This document shows positions 32,801 through 44,811 of a DNA stretch of 64,000 nucleotides, one piece after another (the first letter of the stretch is position 1; each line of letters starts with the position of its first letter). The notes beneath the pieces are model-generated. The model searched no databases, was not told the origin of the DNA, and was given only the letters and a program-made list of their open reading frames with translations. This DNA comes from Anadara kagoshimensis (taxonomy: Eukaryota; Mollusca; Bivalvia; Arcoida; Arcidae). Both the position numbers and the translations under genes were made by a program. The DNA is taken from NCBI GenBank assembly GCA_021292105.1, contig CM037869.1, forward strand, positions 41,685,849 through 41,749,848, read 5' to 3'.

Positions 32801-34243
32801 TGTGTAGGTTGTGTAGGTTGTACAATATCATCTTGTGTAAGTTGTACCATTTCATTTTGTGTAGGTTGTACAATATCATCTTGTGTAGGTTGTACTATAT
32901 TATGTCGTGTAGGTTGTACAATATCATCTTGTGTAGGTTGTGTAGGTTGTGTAGGTTGTACAATATCATCTTGCGTAGGTTGTACCATTTCATCTTGTGT
33001 AGATTGTACAATATCGTCTTTTGTAGGTTGTACCATTTTATCTTGTCTATGTTGTACAATATCATCTTGCGTAGGTTGCACAATATCATCTTGCGTAGGT
33101 TGTGCAATATCATCTTGCAAAGGTTGTACTGTAATATCATGAAAAGGTTGTACCATATTATGTTTTGTAGGATGTACCATACCATCTGGTGTAGGTTGTA
33201 CAATATAATCTGGCAAGGGTTGTACTGTATTATCTGGCAAAGGTTGTACTATATTATGTTTGTAGGATGTACAATATCATCGGGTGTAGGTTGTACAATA
33301 TCATCTTGTGTAGGTTGTAAAATATAATCTGGCAAAGGTTGTACTGTAATATCTGGCAAAGGTTGTACTATATTATGTCGTGTAGGATGTACCATATTAT
33401 CTTGTGTAGTTTGTACCATTTCATTTTGTGTAGGTTGTACAATATCATCTTGTGTAAGTTGTACCATTTCATTTTGTGTAGGTTGTACAATATCATTTTG
33501 TGTAGGTTGTACAATATCATTTTGTGTAGGTTGTACAATATCATCTTGTGTAGGTTGTGTAGGTTGTACAATATCATCTTGTGTAGGTTGTGTAGGTTGT
33601 ACAATATCATCTTGTGTAGGTTGTGTAGGTTGTACAATATCATCTTGTGTAGGTTGTACCATATCATCTTGTGTAGGTTGTGCAATATCATCTTGCGTAG
33701 GTTGTGCAATATCATCTTGCAAAGGTTGTTCTGTAATATCATGAAAAGGTTGTACCATATTATGTTTTGTAGGATGTACCATACCATCTGGTGTAGGTTG
33801 TACAATATAATCTGGCAAAGGTTGTACTATATTATGTTGTGTAGGATGTACAATATCATCTTGTGTAGGCTGTAGCATATCATCTTGTGTAGGTTGTAAA
33901 ATATCATCTTGTGTAGGTTGTACCATATCATATGGCAAAGGTTGTTGCATATCTTGTGAAGGTTGCACATTTTCATCTGGCAAGGGCTGTACCACATCAT
34001 CTGGCACAAGTACCATATTATTTGGCAAATGTGGTACCATATTGTTTTTTGAAGGTTGTATCATACCATCTAGAGAAGGTTGTACCATATCATCTTGTGT
34101 AGATATATCATCTTGTGTAGATTGTACTATATCCAGGGACAAGGGTCTTACCATACCATCTTCTGTAGGTTGAACCATATCATCATGCATAGGTTGTGTA
34201 GAATATTCAACCTCCTGTTGAGGATGTTGCACTGCTGTACCCT
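29862..34243 (-). CDS. Recombinase gene: long exon with octapeptide array, zinc fingers and first Arg motif
   Basis: Donor ACAG|GTAATT at the 3' side; acceptor CTTCCAG at 34244-34250. The first ~2.7 kb encodes about 110 octapeptides of the QPTQDDIV, HPTQDEMV and PLPDYIV type. Next come an acidic patch (DSDKVKDPDYVVTDSTSDEY), a basic patch (KRKKRFTKRKRVKK, likely NLS), and a C2H2 finger (CTFCEKEISSKISRHLLTVH). A C2HC finger follows (CEYCKKFILRTSLWWHNRNC), then a helical core-binding region, and finally FNKRRRAEVKDL, which fits the first Arg (RxxE) motif of tyrosine recombinases. The array changes frame twice by one base (about 33260 and 32338), so the full exon is not open. The 826-codon frame from 32338 is intact to the donor. 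Polymorphism, sequencing error or decay could explain the breaks. Confidence 0.75.
31560..34200. repeat. 24-bp coding minisatellite
   Basis: About 110 tandem units of 24 bp, plus-strand consensus near CATCTTGTGTAGGTTGTACA with four further bases, plus half-unit insertions (GTAGGTTGT doubled or tripled, for example 31705-31725 and 32935-32955). Larger segments are duplicated: about 33130-33250 resembles 33740-33830. As 24 is a multiple of three, plus-strand frames (CVGCTISS and LCRLYNII repeats, up to 406 codons) are also open. They are shadows of the coding strand. Confidence 0.95.
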
Positions 34244-36040
34244 CTGGAAGTATAATTAGAGAATTATAAAATTTCAACTGATTGATTGCAAAGTTTGACC
34301 TTGACATTGATACTGAAAGCATCCCCAACTTGAAATGATAAACTTATCGAAACTTAACAGTGAAATAAAGAGTTTATTATTTTTTTCCATTGAATTTCCT
34401 GGAAAAAATATTTTGTGGAATTTTTTTTTCACTAATTGATATTTAAAATTTCAATTAATGTTTTAAGAAATTTCACAAGCACAACATATGCAGTGTCTGT
34501 TTCTGCTTTCGTTTCCAAATTAAAAGATGAGAATAAGACTTCACAGACAATGCTTACACCTTTTCAGCAGGATTAATTGTAAAGAATTTATCAAAAGTCA
34601 TTTAAACATTTTTACACATTTAGGTTTTAAAGTTTATTTTCAGCCAAATTTCAAAAAGTCAAATGACTGGAATGGCAATATTATTTATTGTGGAATAGTA
34701 CCATTTTTGATAATAAAATATTCATTACCTCTGGCCCAGGACAAATCATGTCTGAAGCAGTTCAGAAATACTGGCATTTTTTTCAAACATTCTGCAAAAA
34801 GAAATAAAAAAAACTACATTCTTGAAGGATTGTAATAAATACTCCTTAATTGATATGAATATGAGATGCTATGCATTATTTTCAATTTTTATTTTACTCT
34901 TCACATAATTAGTTTAACAAGATACTCACTTAATGACAGTTATTGTATAAAATCGTCATTTATTATAAATAAACAAAAGCTGTCGGTGTAACAGACACAT
35001 GCCCCAAAAACATAACTGACAAGGCAAAAAAATAAAAATTCTTTTGTGTGATTTGTCAAAATGTAATTATTAAAAACTATTAGAAAATAATTCATTTTTT
35101 ATATTTGTTTTGCCTAAAACTATCAAAATAAAACATTTTCTGTTACTTTTCCTGTTACTCATATTGATGAACTAATTAACAGGGTAAATTAGTTTCACCA
35201 AAAGGCATGGGATAGAATAATTGTGCTAGCTATCAGGTGTTTATATTTCTGATTTTATTTCAGAGGTTTTAAATTAATTATAATATAGCTGAAACCACTT
35301 TATTGCATATCTGTTAATAAAGTTACCATGTTAATTGCACAATATAATGAAATCCAATACCATTTTCCATTATACTCAATAGAAATATTATCTCATTAAA
35401 TTTGCATTGTAAATTTGGCACATATCTATTAATTACATAGCAAAATTAAAAAAAATTTTGAGAAAAAAAATATAGACATTTATATATTTTAACTGAAGAT
35501 GAAGTAAACCCACACCCTGGTTGTGCTGATCTGTGATAGAATATGTTGGATTTAGTAGTCTTTCTAAATAAATAATAAATTACAAATAGCAGGAAAGAAC
35601 TCAATGATCAACCAACTGCAAGTTGAGGCTTGTTAAATCGACTAGTTCCATGGTAAAAGATAATTCTGAAGCCTAAGTTTGAGCAAGACCCAATAGTGCT
35701 ATATATATGTATATATATATATATAATATATTATTGGGCCATTGCCCCAATAGTATCTACAAAATATACTGTTGGATTCCCAACCAATAATGCTACCAGT
35801 ATGTTTATTTTGACTATTTTATGGTAATGTGTCCCTTTGATCATTGTTTGTGTTTTCAGGTTTATTTTCATTGAAACTCATTAAACTGCACTTTCAGCTT
35901 GTTTAGTTCTTACCGTCTATTTATGATTTATATACTTTAGAATGTCAACTGAAATTAATACAAAACCAAATTGCATATATCTGAAGTGTAGTTCTATGAT
36001 ACACTGTAAAATATTCACATATTTCCTTTTTTCATAAACA
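34244..36040. other. Intron or 5' region upstream of the long exon
   Basis: AT-rich with no recognised exon. A 102-residue plus frame at 34527-34835 has no motif. An ATTGGGTC-family repeat with a TA tract lies at about 35690-35790. Confidence 0.5.
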
Positions 36041-38730
36041 AGAGGCTCATGGGGCTGTAGCCAAAGAAGTATGTTGTTTATGTCAATGAAACAGTAGATA
36101 ACCTTTAACCTTATTCTCCACTATGCAAGTACACACCACTGTAGAGCTGCAAACAAATATTAGAAATAGGGATGCAGTGCTTCAGATTGTCGGTGCGCCC
36201 GCGCCAATCCCGCATTATTTTAAAAATTTCTTCTAATGGGTCCACGTGGCGCATGGTTTTTCTTAGCCCAATTGATCGTTAATAATTTCTTCCCAAAACT
36301 TCATATTAGATTCCATGCGGTTTTCCGATTTGACTTTCTGTTTTCGTTTTCTATCGGAAAATCTCTAGCATCTTTGTTTATCTCATAATCAGCATGTAGA
36401 CAGGACTCCCGACAAGCCCCTTCTCTTCGCTCTATGCGTCGGTAATTAACATTAATATTCAAAGGGGAGAACTCGTAATAAATCTTGTTATGACCTCGGA
36501 CGTTGTCGTTCATTTAATATGCTAGCGGCAACCATGGCTACGAGATGCAGACGACTCTATTCACATTTTTTAAAACAACACAAAGCGCAGAGAAGTAGAT
36601 GCACATAAAATAATCATCGAGTTGAAAGAGTTTAAAATATATCGTAAAGGTTAACAAAGTATAAATTAGCAGATGACAAGATCGCTTTTGGTGCATTATA
36701 TGAAGATGTCAAGTGCCGACTTTAACTTTCAGTCACGTGGTCGTGGCATAACATTTAATTATGTGGCAAAACATGACCCACTATAACAAGAAATGACCCC
36801 TTGTTATTGGACCTGGTGGGCCCTTGTGGCCCACTATCTGTAAAAACAATCTGAAGCACTGGGGATGTTCTGTTACTCCAATTTTCTGAGAGTATTCAAA
36901 TAATATCCATTCTGAACACTTGATAACACTAGATCAACATCAAACTTGCTGAATCACCACAAATAGTACTTAACAAGACAGAAAATGGAATATATTGAAA
37001 ATATTTGCTTGATCATTTTCAGTTTAAATTGTTGATAAAATATACTGCACTGTTAGTTTTTTTTTTTACAAAAAGAATAATAGTTGCATTTTTTCGCTGT
37101 TTTTCTATCATTCTGTAAATTTTCTTAGAACATTGAACAATAGATCATTTTCAGGTTCCCCGTTTCGTGCTAATTCGGAGATTTATAATCTACTTAAGTC
37201 AAGTGATGTGCAGGCATGTATACTTTTGGTTTCCTATGGCATCTATAGAAACTGTCATTTCACGATATTGTATATAATGGAGACCTGTATTTTTCTCACC
37301 AAATTATGTTTTTTTTTTTTTTTTTTTTGAATTTATTATTATTATTATTATTATTATTTTTGATTGATATGAACTAAAATGATTTTTTTTTGTTACACAG
37401 TAAGGACACAGCACCAAAGGCCAACTACTGGAATGGCCAAGCAACAAATTAGAACGTATATGACCAACAAGACCCCTTAAAGAAAATGTCTCAACCAAGC
37501 AGAAAGCTAATCCCCATTCAAAAATCTCAGTCACACATATTTACCACTTGGGTTAATCTTTTGCATTGTGTATTTAATCCTTTGTTAAAATGGCAATTAT
37601 CACAAAAGATTAAAAAACATTTGCCAAAAACATTCAAGGCACATTTTCAAAAAAAAAACAACATGTATAAATGACTGCATTGATTTTACACTTGAAAAAC
37701 CGAAATCATCCACAACACAATCACAAACATACAGCTCATACAAACACAAAAGCACATGTAAAGCACTCATAAACATCACACCTGCAGGATCATTCAACTT
37801 TATTTCACATATTTGGGGAGGTAATACATCAGACAGATACATACCGGTAACAAAAGAAAGTTGAAGTTATGGTAGACAGAGGGGTATTTAATTAGAGATT
37901 TATAATTAGAAAGAAGAGCTACAATAAATATGTAAACGGGGTAGAGGCAAATAACTGAATGTTGCGAATGTTTAAAAAGAAGTATAGCTTGTCCAAGATT
38001 AAAAATATTTAGTATCTTAGCTGGTGCCATTCCACTGACTATGAAATCGGAAGTGAATCAAATTTTGAAAGTGTGTTTTTGTGTGTGTAATTTGCACAAA
38101 CCATTACTAACTTAGTATGTAGTCTTGTTATAGGTGTTAATTTTAAAAAAATACTGTCGTGGTACTAGTGGACCAACAAGGGTTTTTCATTTCAATGTTG
38201 ATTTAGTATTGTAATATCTTTTTCTTTGTATTAATACTTTACTGGTGTAGGTATGTATTAAGAGATTACAGATACTGTATGTGTCATATCATTTGTATTA
38301 ATACAGTGTTAATAAAATACAGTCATTGGTCATTACTGCAGGTGGTTTTTAAAAAATAGGTTTTACTGTATATTTCTTACCAATAATTACCAAAATTATC
38401 TTTATATATGGGAACACTTGTATGATTGCATGAAAAACTTGTACTTGAATAAAAGCAGAATTTATACTTGAATAAAAGCGGAATTTTAGGACAATTTTAT
38501 GCACTATTTTTAAAAAAAATATTTCATTTTGCTTTAGCCAGAATTGATTATATCGCATAAACTGTTGGCATGTCACGAGTGGGAGGTTGTATTTTCACTG
38601 ACTCAATACTGGGATATAAGTAATGCCTGTAGTTGGATTAAAAGTGAAAAATAATGATTGAATAATGAGACATTGAAAACAAAAAAATTCTTATTTGTTA
38701 TGTTATTAAGGGGTGGAGTAATATTGTTTT
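36041..38730. other. Repeat-rich non-coding stretch
   Basis: AACAAGAGGCTCATGGGGCT at about 36040 is a left end of the dispersed family seen at 41368 and 46241. A minus frame at 36301-36513 (MNDNVRGHNKIYYEF...) is rich in charged residues and could be an unrecognised exon, but nothing supports it further. Poly-T and ATT microsatellites lie at 37308-37362. Confidence 0.4.
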
Positions 38731-38920
38731 AATCCCCAGTCAAGATTATTTCACATATATCAAAGATGTCAACTCTAGAAATGTTGAGGAAATGAGAGTG
38801 CCTAGAGAAAATCAATAACCATGGCAAGAGAACTGTCAAACTTTGTCAACCTAATGACTAGGTCAATATTATCTTTTATATTAGGATTTGGAGCTAGGCA
38901 GTGAGAGGATCTATGATTTG
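38730..38920 (+). mobile_element. SINE of the CAAGATTATTTCAC family, copy 2
   Basis: CAGTCAAGATTATTTCACAT, GAGAGTGCCTAGAGAAAATC and following blocks align with the copies at 26645 and 43190. Confidence 0.6.
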
Positions 38921-39479
38921 TAAGTTCATTTTTTCAACTCACCATTGGATCAATAAGGCCCCTTTTAACCAAGATGTACCAGGTCTAAATTAAAAGACTT
39001 TCATTTGTACCCTCTACTTAAAATTTAAATATAAGTATCAGAGGAACCTCAGAATGACAAAATAATTGTTTATTTAAATATTTTGCATGGAATTTAATGA
39101 AAGTGCAGGGTACATAAGAAAGTTTAGCCATAATAGAAATGACACTTGGTCATTTGAAAAAAAAGACTTGCACAACCATCTTGCTTGAGCATCCACCGGA
39201 CAATATAGAACCAGATGTGGTCACAAGGATCCACACAATATAAGGGTCTGCATTCTGTCTTGTTTCAGGCAAACAAGTAGCTTTTGTATACTTGCAAATG
39301 TCACTATTAGGAATATTAGCAGTCCAAATCATCTATAATGATTAAACATCATCATCTTTTGCCGAGAACAATTACAAAAATTTACCATGGTACAGAACAA
39401 ACAAAGCATATTAATAGCACACAATTTATTGTATGCATATACTGATACAGTAGAGAAGAGTAAGTACCTGTGGATGTGT

Positions 39480-39680
39480 GGCAACCCTGGAACAATAGAT
39501 GGCCAAGCAGCTTTGTCAGTAGAGCTTTCTGCTAGTATTAGGAAGGCCCCGGGTTCGAGTCGGCTGCATTTTTCTTTTTACTGTTACATTTTGGGGCTTG
39601 CTCAACCCTGGGAAGTGACTGGCCAATATTTTGTTCCTAGAGTGAAATCTAAAGGTTCTGATTCAATGTAGTTGATCAAC
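39480..39680 (+). mobile_element. tRNA-derived SINE
   Basis: GTCAGTAGAGCTTTCTGCTA with CCCCGGGTTCGAGTCGGC are A-box and B-box-like. The body carries TTTTGGGGCTTGCTCAACCC. A second, more decayed copy lies immediately after a GA microsatellite. Confidence 0.6.
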
Positions 39681-39697
39681 TACAATCAATTCATGAA

Positions 39698-39722
39698 TTG
39701 GAGAGAGAGAGAGAGAGAGAAA
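39698..39722. repeat. GA microsatellite
   Basis: A short pure GA run followed by A-rich sequence. Confidence 0.9.
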
Positions 39723-39764
39723 AAAAAACCACAAAAATGAAGGGAGGAAGTGACAGACCAGGCT

Positions 39765-39930
39765 TGATAGGTGACATAGCTCAGTTGTTACAGCATTCTA
39801 CAAATATTGAAGGTATGTCTATTTGAATCCTGGTTTGGCTGCTACATTTTTCTTCTCTCCTGTTACAGATATTTCTGATCATTCCCTTTTGCATCACTTA
39901 GAGTGCTACTGTAACAACTAGTATTGGATT
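39765..39930 (+). mobile_element. tRNA-derived SINE, decayed
   Basis: TGACATAGCTCAGTTGTTAC (A box) and TATTTGAATCCTGGTTTGGC (B box), then CTGCTACATTTTTCTTCTCT, which parallels the copy at 39480. Confidence 0.55.
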
Positions 39931-40236
39931 TTTCTGTAGTTATTTTATTTTTTAATTTTGAAAAAGTGAAGTCCAATTAAATTATTTTTCATACAGAGAA
40001 TGGCAACGAAAATAAGCATATTAACATCTTGTTCATCTTCAGTCAACATGCCTATATGTCCAGCAGTGTACAACCTATGGTTAATGTCTTTTCGGTTTTA
40101 TTTCAATGTCTTCTTTTTATTTGCAAGTGTGAAGCAAGTACATAAAAACATTGTATTGCTTAATGTCTGGTAAAAACCTTGAGTTGTATCCCCAACCATG
40201 TATCTACCCAAGCTCACATAAAACGTTACCATTTAC

Positions 40237-40408
40237 AGTTTCACTAAAAAAGAATTTTGGTAATCACTCTCTGAATCAATATTTTTCAGCTGCAACTCTT
40301 TTGCCAACTGATGAACCCCAATTAAATCATTTTTCAGATACAAATGCGACAAAATTCCTCTAGATTTCAAATAGCTCTTCAAATCATTTACCTGCTCAGT
40401 AGCAAAGT
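40237..40408 (-). CDS. Candidate exon: SAP-like domain
   Basis: The minus frame encodes EQVNDLKSYLKSRGIL, then LKNDLIGVHQLAKELQL. The spacing LK.YLKSRG....LKNDLI...LA fits SAP DNA-binding modules (eLK..L..rgl...gkK.eLi..l). A possible acceptor (GATGAAAG) and donor (ACT|GTAAAT) keep phase with 41165-41229. The choice of borders is uncertain. It may belong to the SET/recombinase gene. Confidence 0.4.
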
Positions 40409-41164
40409 CTTTCATCACAAGATAGACATTAAAACCTTATATGCCTGCACTTTTCTTACTACAATATGCCTGTTTTACCTCTAACTGCTGATAACCCAAA
40501 AATATTCTATTGAATAATATTCGAAGACTGGTATAGATATTCGAAAAGTACTATTGGTATTTGTTGCAGCTCTACACCACTGTAAGTCCCATTTTGAATG
40601 AATTTAGTATCCAGGAAAAGAAATGTGGTAGGTATTCCTAGATTCCAAGATGGACTAATGCAAAACAAGATTTGTTTGTGAAACAATATAAAAACAATAT
40701 AGCCCAATCTTTAAATCAAAATAAAAATAACATGAAACAAGAGGTGTTTCCACTACAGTGTTCTGCAAAAATTGAGATGTGACAAACATTTGGCAATTAA
40801 AATCATAAAGACCCAGAGAAACTTTATTGGGTCTTAAAATGATTGACCAACCTTTTAAGTTGTATTTTGCAGGTACTTAAAATGAAAGTTTTACATACTT
40901 TCTTATTGATGATTTTTCCACAAGGTAAAAACCAAAGTTAAAACAATTTAACAATACATTTGAAACTTGAATACCTCTGAAATTTTGTTTTCATTGGCCA
41001 AACATTTTCCATAAAACCCCCCAAAACATGGACACTTTATAAGGAATTGTGAAAACATTGACACTCTATAAGGAATTGTGAAAACTGGGAAGCGGAAACA
41101 CCTTTTAAAAATATCGAAATATATTTAAGACAACTGCAACGAACAAAACAATACTCAAACCAAC

Positions 41165-41229
41165 CAATTCCTATATCTTCCCACTCTTTATGAGAAATGC
41201 ATTCAATATCATCCAAAGATACTCTGAAA
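41165..41229 (-). CDS. Candidate small exon following the SET gene
   Basis: 65 nt between GTATACAG and a weak donor TTG|GTTGGT. It encodes FRVSLDDIECISHKEWEDIG, in phase after exon 42646-42797. I do not recognise the domain. Its support is the phase match and the non-random, charged and aromatic composition. Confidence 0.35.
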
Positions 41230-41367
41230 CTGTATACAAGCAAAACAACCATTTTATTTTATTGTTTAAGGAATTTCATGACTGAAAATCATTCAACCGG
41301 AAATATGGGTCTGTTAGGGGTTACCCTATCTACCCTATTTTTGTCCCAACTCTTAGTTGCATATTAA

Positions 41368-41730
41368 CAAGAGGCCCATGTGGGCCTTAACTCTCACCTT
41401 AATGAGCTATCTTGTAGTATTTAACTGAGTTTTTATAAATTAAAGTCTCTTTTTGGAGCCCCATAGTCCAGCATTATAGATTTAATAATTATTTGTACTA
41501 CAAATGCTTAATCTGAAATAAGTAAGGTCTAGCTATTGTACATTAGTCATTTGTGAGTTTTAAATAATTTATAGGAGTCCTTCTACAGATACCCCATTTG
41601 AAGTCCTGTTACCTGCATTTGTTTAGATTAAATAACACTTGTATTTATAATATCTAATGTCTAGCTAATGCACATGAGTGATTTATGATTTTTCAATAAT
41701 CTATAGGGCCTTGGCTTAGATGAGCTAAAA
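41368..41730 (+). repeat. Dispersed repeat starting AACAAGAGGCCC
   Basis: Begins AACAAGAGGCCCATGTGGGC with TCTCACCTTAATGAGCTA and ends GCTTAGATGAGCTAAAAG. The termini match the larger element at 46241-49895. This copy is short and lacks the tandem core. Confidence 0.65.
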
Positions 41731-42645
41731 GTTTACAGAGAAAGAAAATATTTTTCATAACAAATGATGAATTAATAATAATAATATCCCCAACAGTTTG
41801 TCATTAAGATGACTAAAATTCCCTGCTTATCTGTTAATCTGACATAGGTTATGAAGATCATATGTATAGTTTAAACACATAGAGATTGATAGGACCTAAA
41901 ACATTTATTTTGTGAATATGGGGAGGGAGATAGGGTTAGTGGGGGAGGGTGGGGGACACAATTTGATTTGTCTGGCCTTAAAGCACATGTGAAATGGGTT
42001 AGGGGAGTATGGGAAAATGGGAGGGGAGAGTCCAGTTTTTGCATAAACATCTTAACATGGGATAATATGGTTAAAATTTTCACCGAGACATGATAGATTA
42101 GGCAATCTGGCTCACCTCTGAAGACAAATTGATAAAACAGCTTTGTCAAATTTAAAATCGCCATATTGGATTTATAACTTGTGGCACTAAATGTATTCTT
42201 GCAATAATTCGTTTTTGCAAACTGTTATGAACCAGATAGAATCACAAAACCTAGGATGAGAAAGGCTACAGCAATTACTGGCTGATAATGACCTATGTCA
42301 CTTAGGAATCGAGGCCCTGCTAACCATAGCAGAGTATCTATCTTTCACAAAAAGTATATCATTAACAATCATAAATTACCAATGTTTACCACCTGATTTT
42401 GATCAGATTTGACTTCCTGTTGGCATTTAATAGTTATGATAGGTGTGCAATAACCTTGACGTATGTAAAAATTTAAGTAAATCCCACAAATCGAGGATAA
42501 TTTTTGTAAAACAATCGCATCAAATAACACTATCAGGTGAAGTATAAAACAATCCTAGCAAAGACTGATGTTAGGTGTTTAAATGCATTTCAATTGCACT
42601 ATAAATATCCCTTATCATATATGACAGATGGTGTAATGAACTCAC

Positions 42646-42797
42646 TTTCTGTCATCAGCCAAACAATATACATTAGCCTGCTTCTGGTCTTCATACACTG
42701 ATTTAACTTGAACTGGCCATTTCATTTTCTTGGGTATACCTGGAAGCTTTGCCCACATATATTTCTCCAACATGGCATCTCTTTCATTGTTGTTATC
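42646..42797 (-). CDS. SET gene: linker exon
   Basis: Acceptor after CTTTATTTACAG, donor AA|GTGAGT. It encodes DNNNERDAMLEKYMWAKLPG then IPKKMKWPVQVKSVYEDQKQ and ANVYCLADDR, joined in phase 0 after WWRK. If the donor is not used, a TGA follows at once, so the protein could also end here. No known domain. Confidence 0.6.
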
Positions 42798-43189
42798 CTG
42801 TAAATAAAGTTAACAAGTAGGTATTACAAAACTGAAAAGCGATAAACATGAGGAATAATCAAAGATTACAATTACCCCCTCCTCCTCCCCCATCCCCGCT
42901 CATCAAGCACATCTCTGAAACTCCAAAGTCTCTTAACATGTTTTATTGTAACCAGCCATATATGTAGTACATTAACCAAATGAAGATGCCAACAAGTTGA
43001 GCTGAGCAATGACAGACACATTCTGGCCTGTCTAATTATGGAAGAAACATGAATATAATACTTGGATGTTTTTGTGATGTTTCAAAAACATCCAAAGCAA
43101 GCCTATCAGACTTGCAATAACCATGGGATAACTGTTAATCAATATTCTTATGTATGACCTATTGGATTTCTCTTGAATACATTTAAAGG

Positions 43190-43420
43190 CTTCTTTTTAA
43201 ATGTTGTTTTATACCCTTTCAAGATTATTTCACACATATCTGGGAAGTCAATTTTAAATGTTGGAGGAAGTCGGAGTACCCAAATAAAACCATCGACCCA
43301 CTGTGAAATCTTTCTCAGATAAGACACGAGTCAGATTCAAACACGCAGCCCTCAGTGCTGAAAGACCTCATGATCCATACATTAGCAACATTAGTAGTGG
43401 CAGGCACAAAAACTGACACA
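43190..43420 (+). mobile_element. SINE of the CAAGATTATTTCAC family, copy 3
   Basis: TTTCAAGATTATTTCACACA, GGAAGTCGGAGTACCCAAAT, CCATCGACCCACTG, and a degenerate B-box region GTCAGATTCAAACACGCAGC. It lies in the SET gene intron. Confidence 0.7.
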
Positions 43421-43563
43421 GTATCAACAAAGAAAAAAGATTAAAAACTCTTCCATTTAAAGCACAACACCCTCCCATATGTTTTGGCATTAATATCAAC
43501 AAGAAACACAGAGCCATAATCGTGTCTCTGCATCTTCCTCAATTTGAGATAAAGATTATTTAC

Positions 43564-43756
43564 CTTCCTCCACCAAAGATTTGTTGCATCACCATAATCA
43601 TATAGCAGTTCTGCCCCTATGTCAATGTCTGCTTTGGCAAAAATGGCAAGGTGGCATCTTCCATCCACCACAACTTTTTTAACTGCACAGTTGGCATCTT
43701 TGTCAGAGTCATTTACCAGTGAACCTGCCCTTCCACACATGTTGGTAGCATCAATG
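43564..43756 (-). CDS. SET gene: C-terminal half of SET domain
   Basis: A 193-nt exon between GTGCTTGCAG and GTAAATAA. It begins IDATNMCGRAGSLVNDSDKD, then ANCAVKKVVVDGRCHLAIFA, and ends with DIDIGAELLYDYGDATNLWW. It matches the KMT5A/SET8-type core: CIDAT...GR.iNHS...N...K...vdg..hl...A..dI..GeELlYDYGD. The catalytic-site YDYGD Tyr is present. The usual NHS is NDS here, with two extra residues before it. The first Cys codon is split with the upstream exon. Lysine methylation of histones is the family role. Confidence 0.85.
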
Positions 43757-44630
43757 CTGCAAGCACAAAATAAACATTTCAATTTTTTTCTCTCCAAAAT
43801 AAAATCAGTTAACATGCTTGAATACTTATAATCTCTCAAAAAGTAACAACCAAGTTAAACATTTCTGTGATGTAATTTGAAAATGGCCTGGCGTAAACTT
43901 AGAATTCGAATAGAAAATAAGATAAGGCTGGTCAGAACAGTGGAAACAACACAAGTCAATGTTCAGCAATAACTTGTGTATATATTTGTGTTTTTTCAAA
44001 TAACTTACAAGTGCAAGTTATCAAAATCAATAACTTTAATAAGTTACACCACTTAGTTACTACTTATAAGCATGTTTTTGTGTATGTGAAAATTAAAAAT
44101 ATAAATGCTGAGTTCAAGCCTCTGCGAGGACAAATTATTTCATGCGGAAAAAGTTTGTCAATAGTCTGGGCATTTCGGTTTCCTCCACCAAAAAGTGACT
44201 ACCCATGAGCAAAATAATCTTGAATGGGCATAAAATATCATAAAAGCTAGAAATGGTAGTAATACAACCATGAAATTTGTCTGCACAGACTAATGTATCA
44301 GTGTACCAATTTTCACCAAAGTTGGACAATAAGTCTAATAGATCTATACAAAGATTGTCTTGAAGTACCAAGAAATCACATATGTAAGGCAGGAGCTGTC
44401 TATACTCATTACTGAGGTGGACTTTCATATATTTCATAAATATTCAACATGATCAAAGAACATACAGCTAGCTAAACAATAAATGTCACTCTGGTGAACT
44501 CCAACACTTCCTCCCATATCTTAACAAATGCTGACAATGACCCAAGAATGACAACACGACTTTCCAAATTCTTCAAGACCAAGCCAAACTTGCATATACA
44601 GATATACATGTATACATAACATATAATTAC

Positions 44631-44811
44631 CACATATCTTTATCATTGTGTCTAAAATAATACATGAAGCATCTTGGATACAAGGAATTTCTTTGACGCC
44701 TCAAGTACTTTTCTTCTTGCAAATCTGCCTCTTCCTTACAAAGTAAATCACCTGCATATTCCAGCAGGAAATCTCCTTTCTGAAATGACTTGCTTGTAAA
44801 AACACCATATC
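44631..44811 (-). CDS. SET gene: N-terminal half of SET domain
   Basis: A 181-nt exon between ATTATTTTAG and GTAATTATA. It encodes YGVFTSKSFQKGDFLLEYAG, then a charged helix (KEEADLQEEKYLRRQ) and CFMYYFRHNDKDM. GYGVFTSKSFQKGDFLLEYAG is the AdoMet-binding start of SET (GxG, then GdfvxEYxG). It is in phase on both sides. Confidence 0.85.

Noticed and set aside
31503-33327. Plus-strand ORFs of 282, 406 and 319 codons
   Set aside because: They are antisense translations of the coding octapeptide array and have no non-repeat coding part or splice context.
37304-37534. 76-residue minus frame with Ile and Lys runs
   Set aside because: The runs come from an ATT microsatellite and a poly-T tract; no domain is seen.
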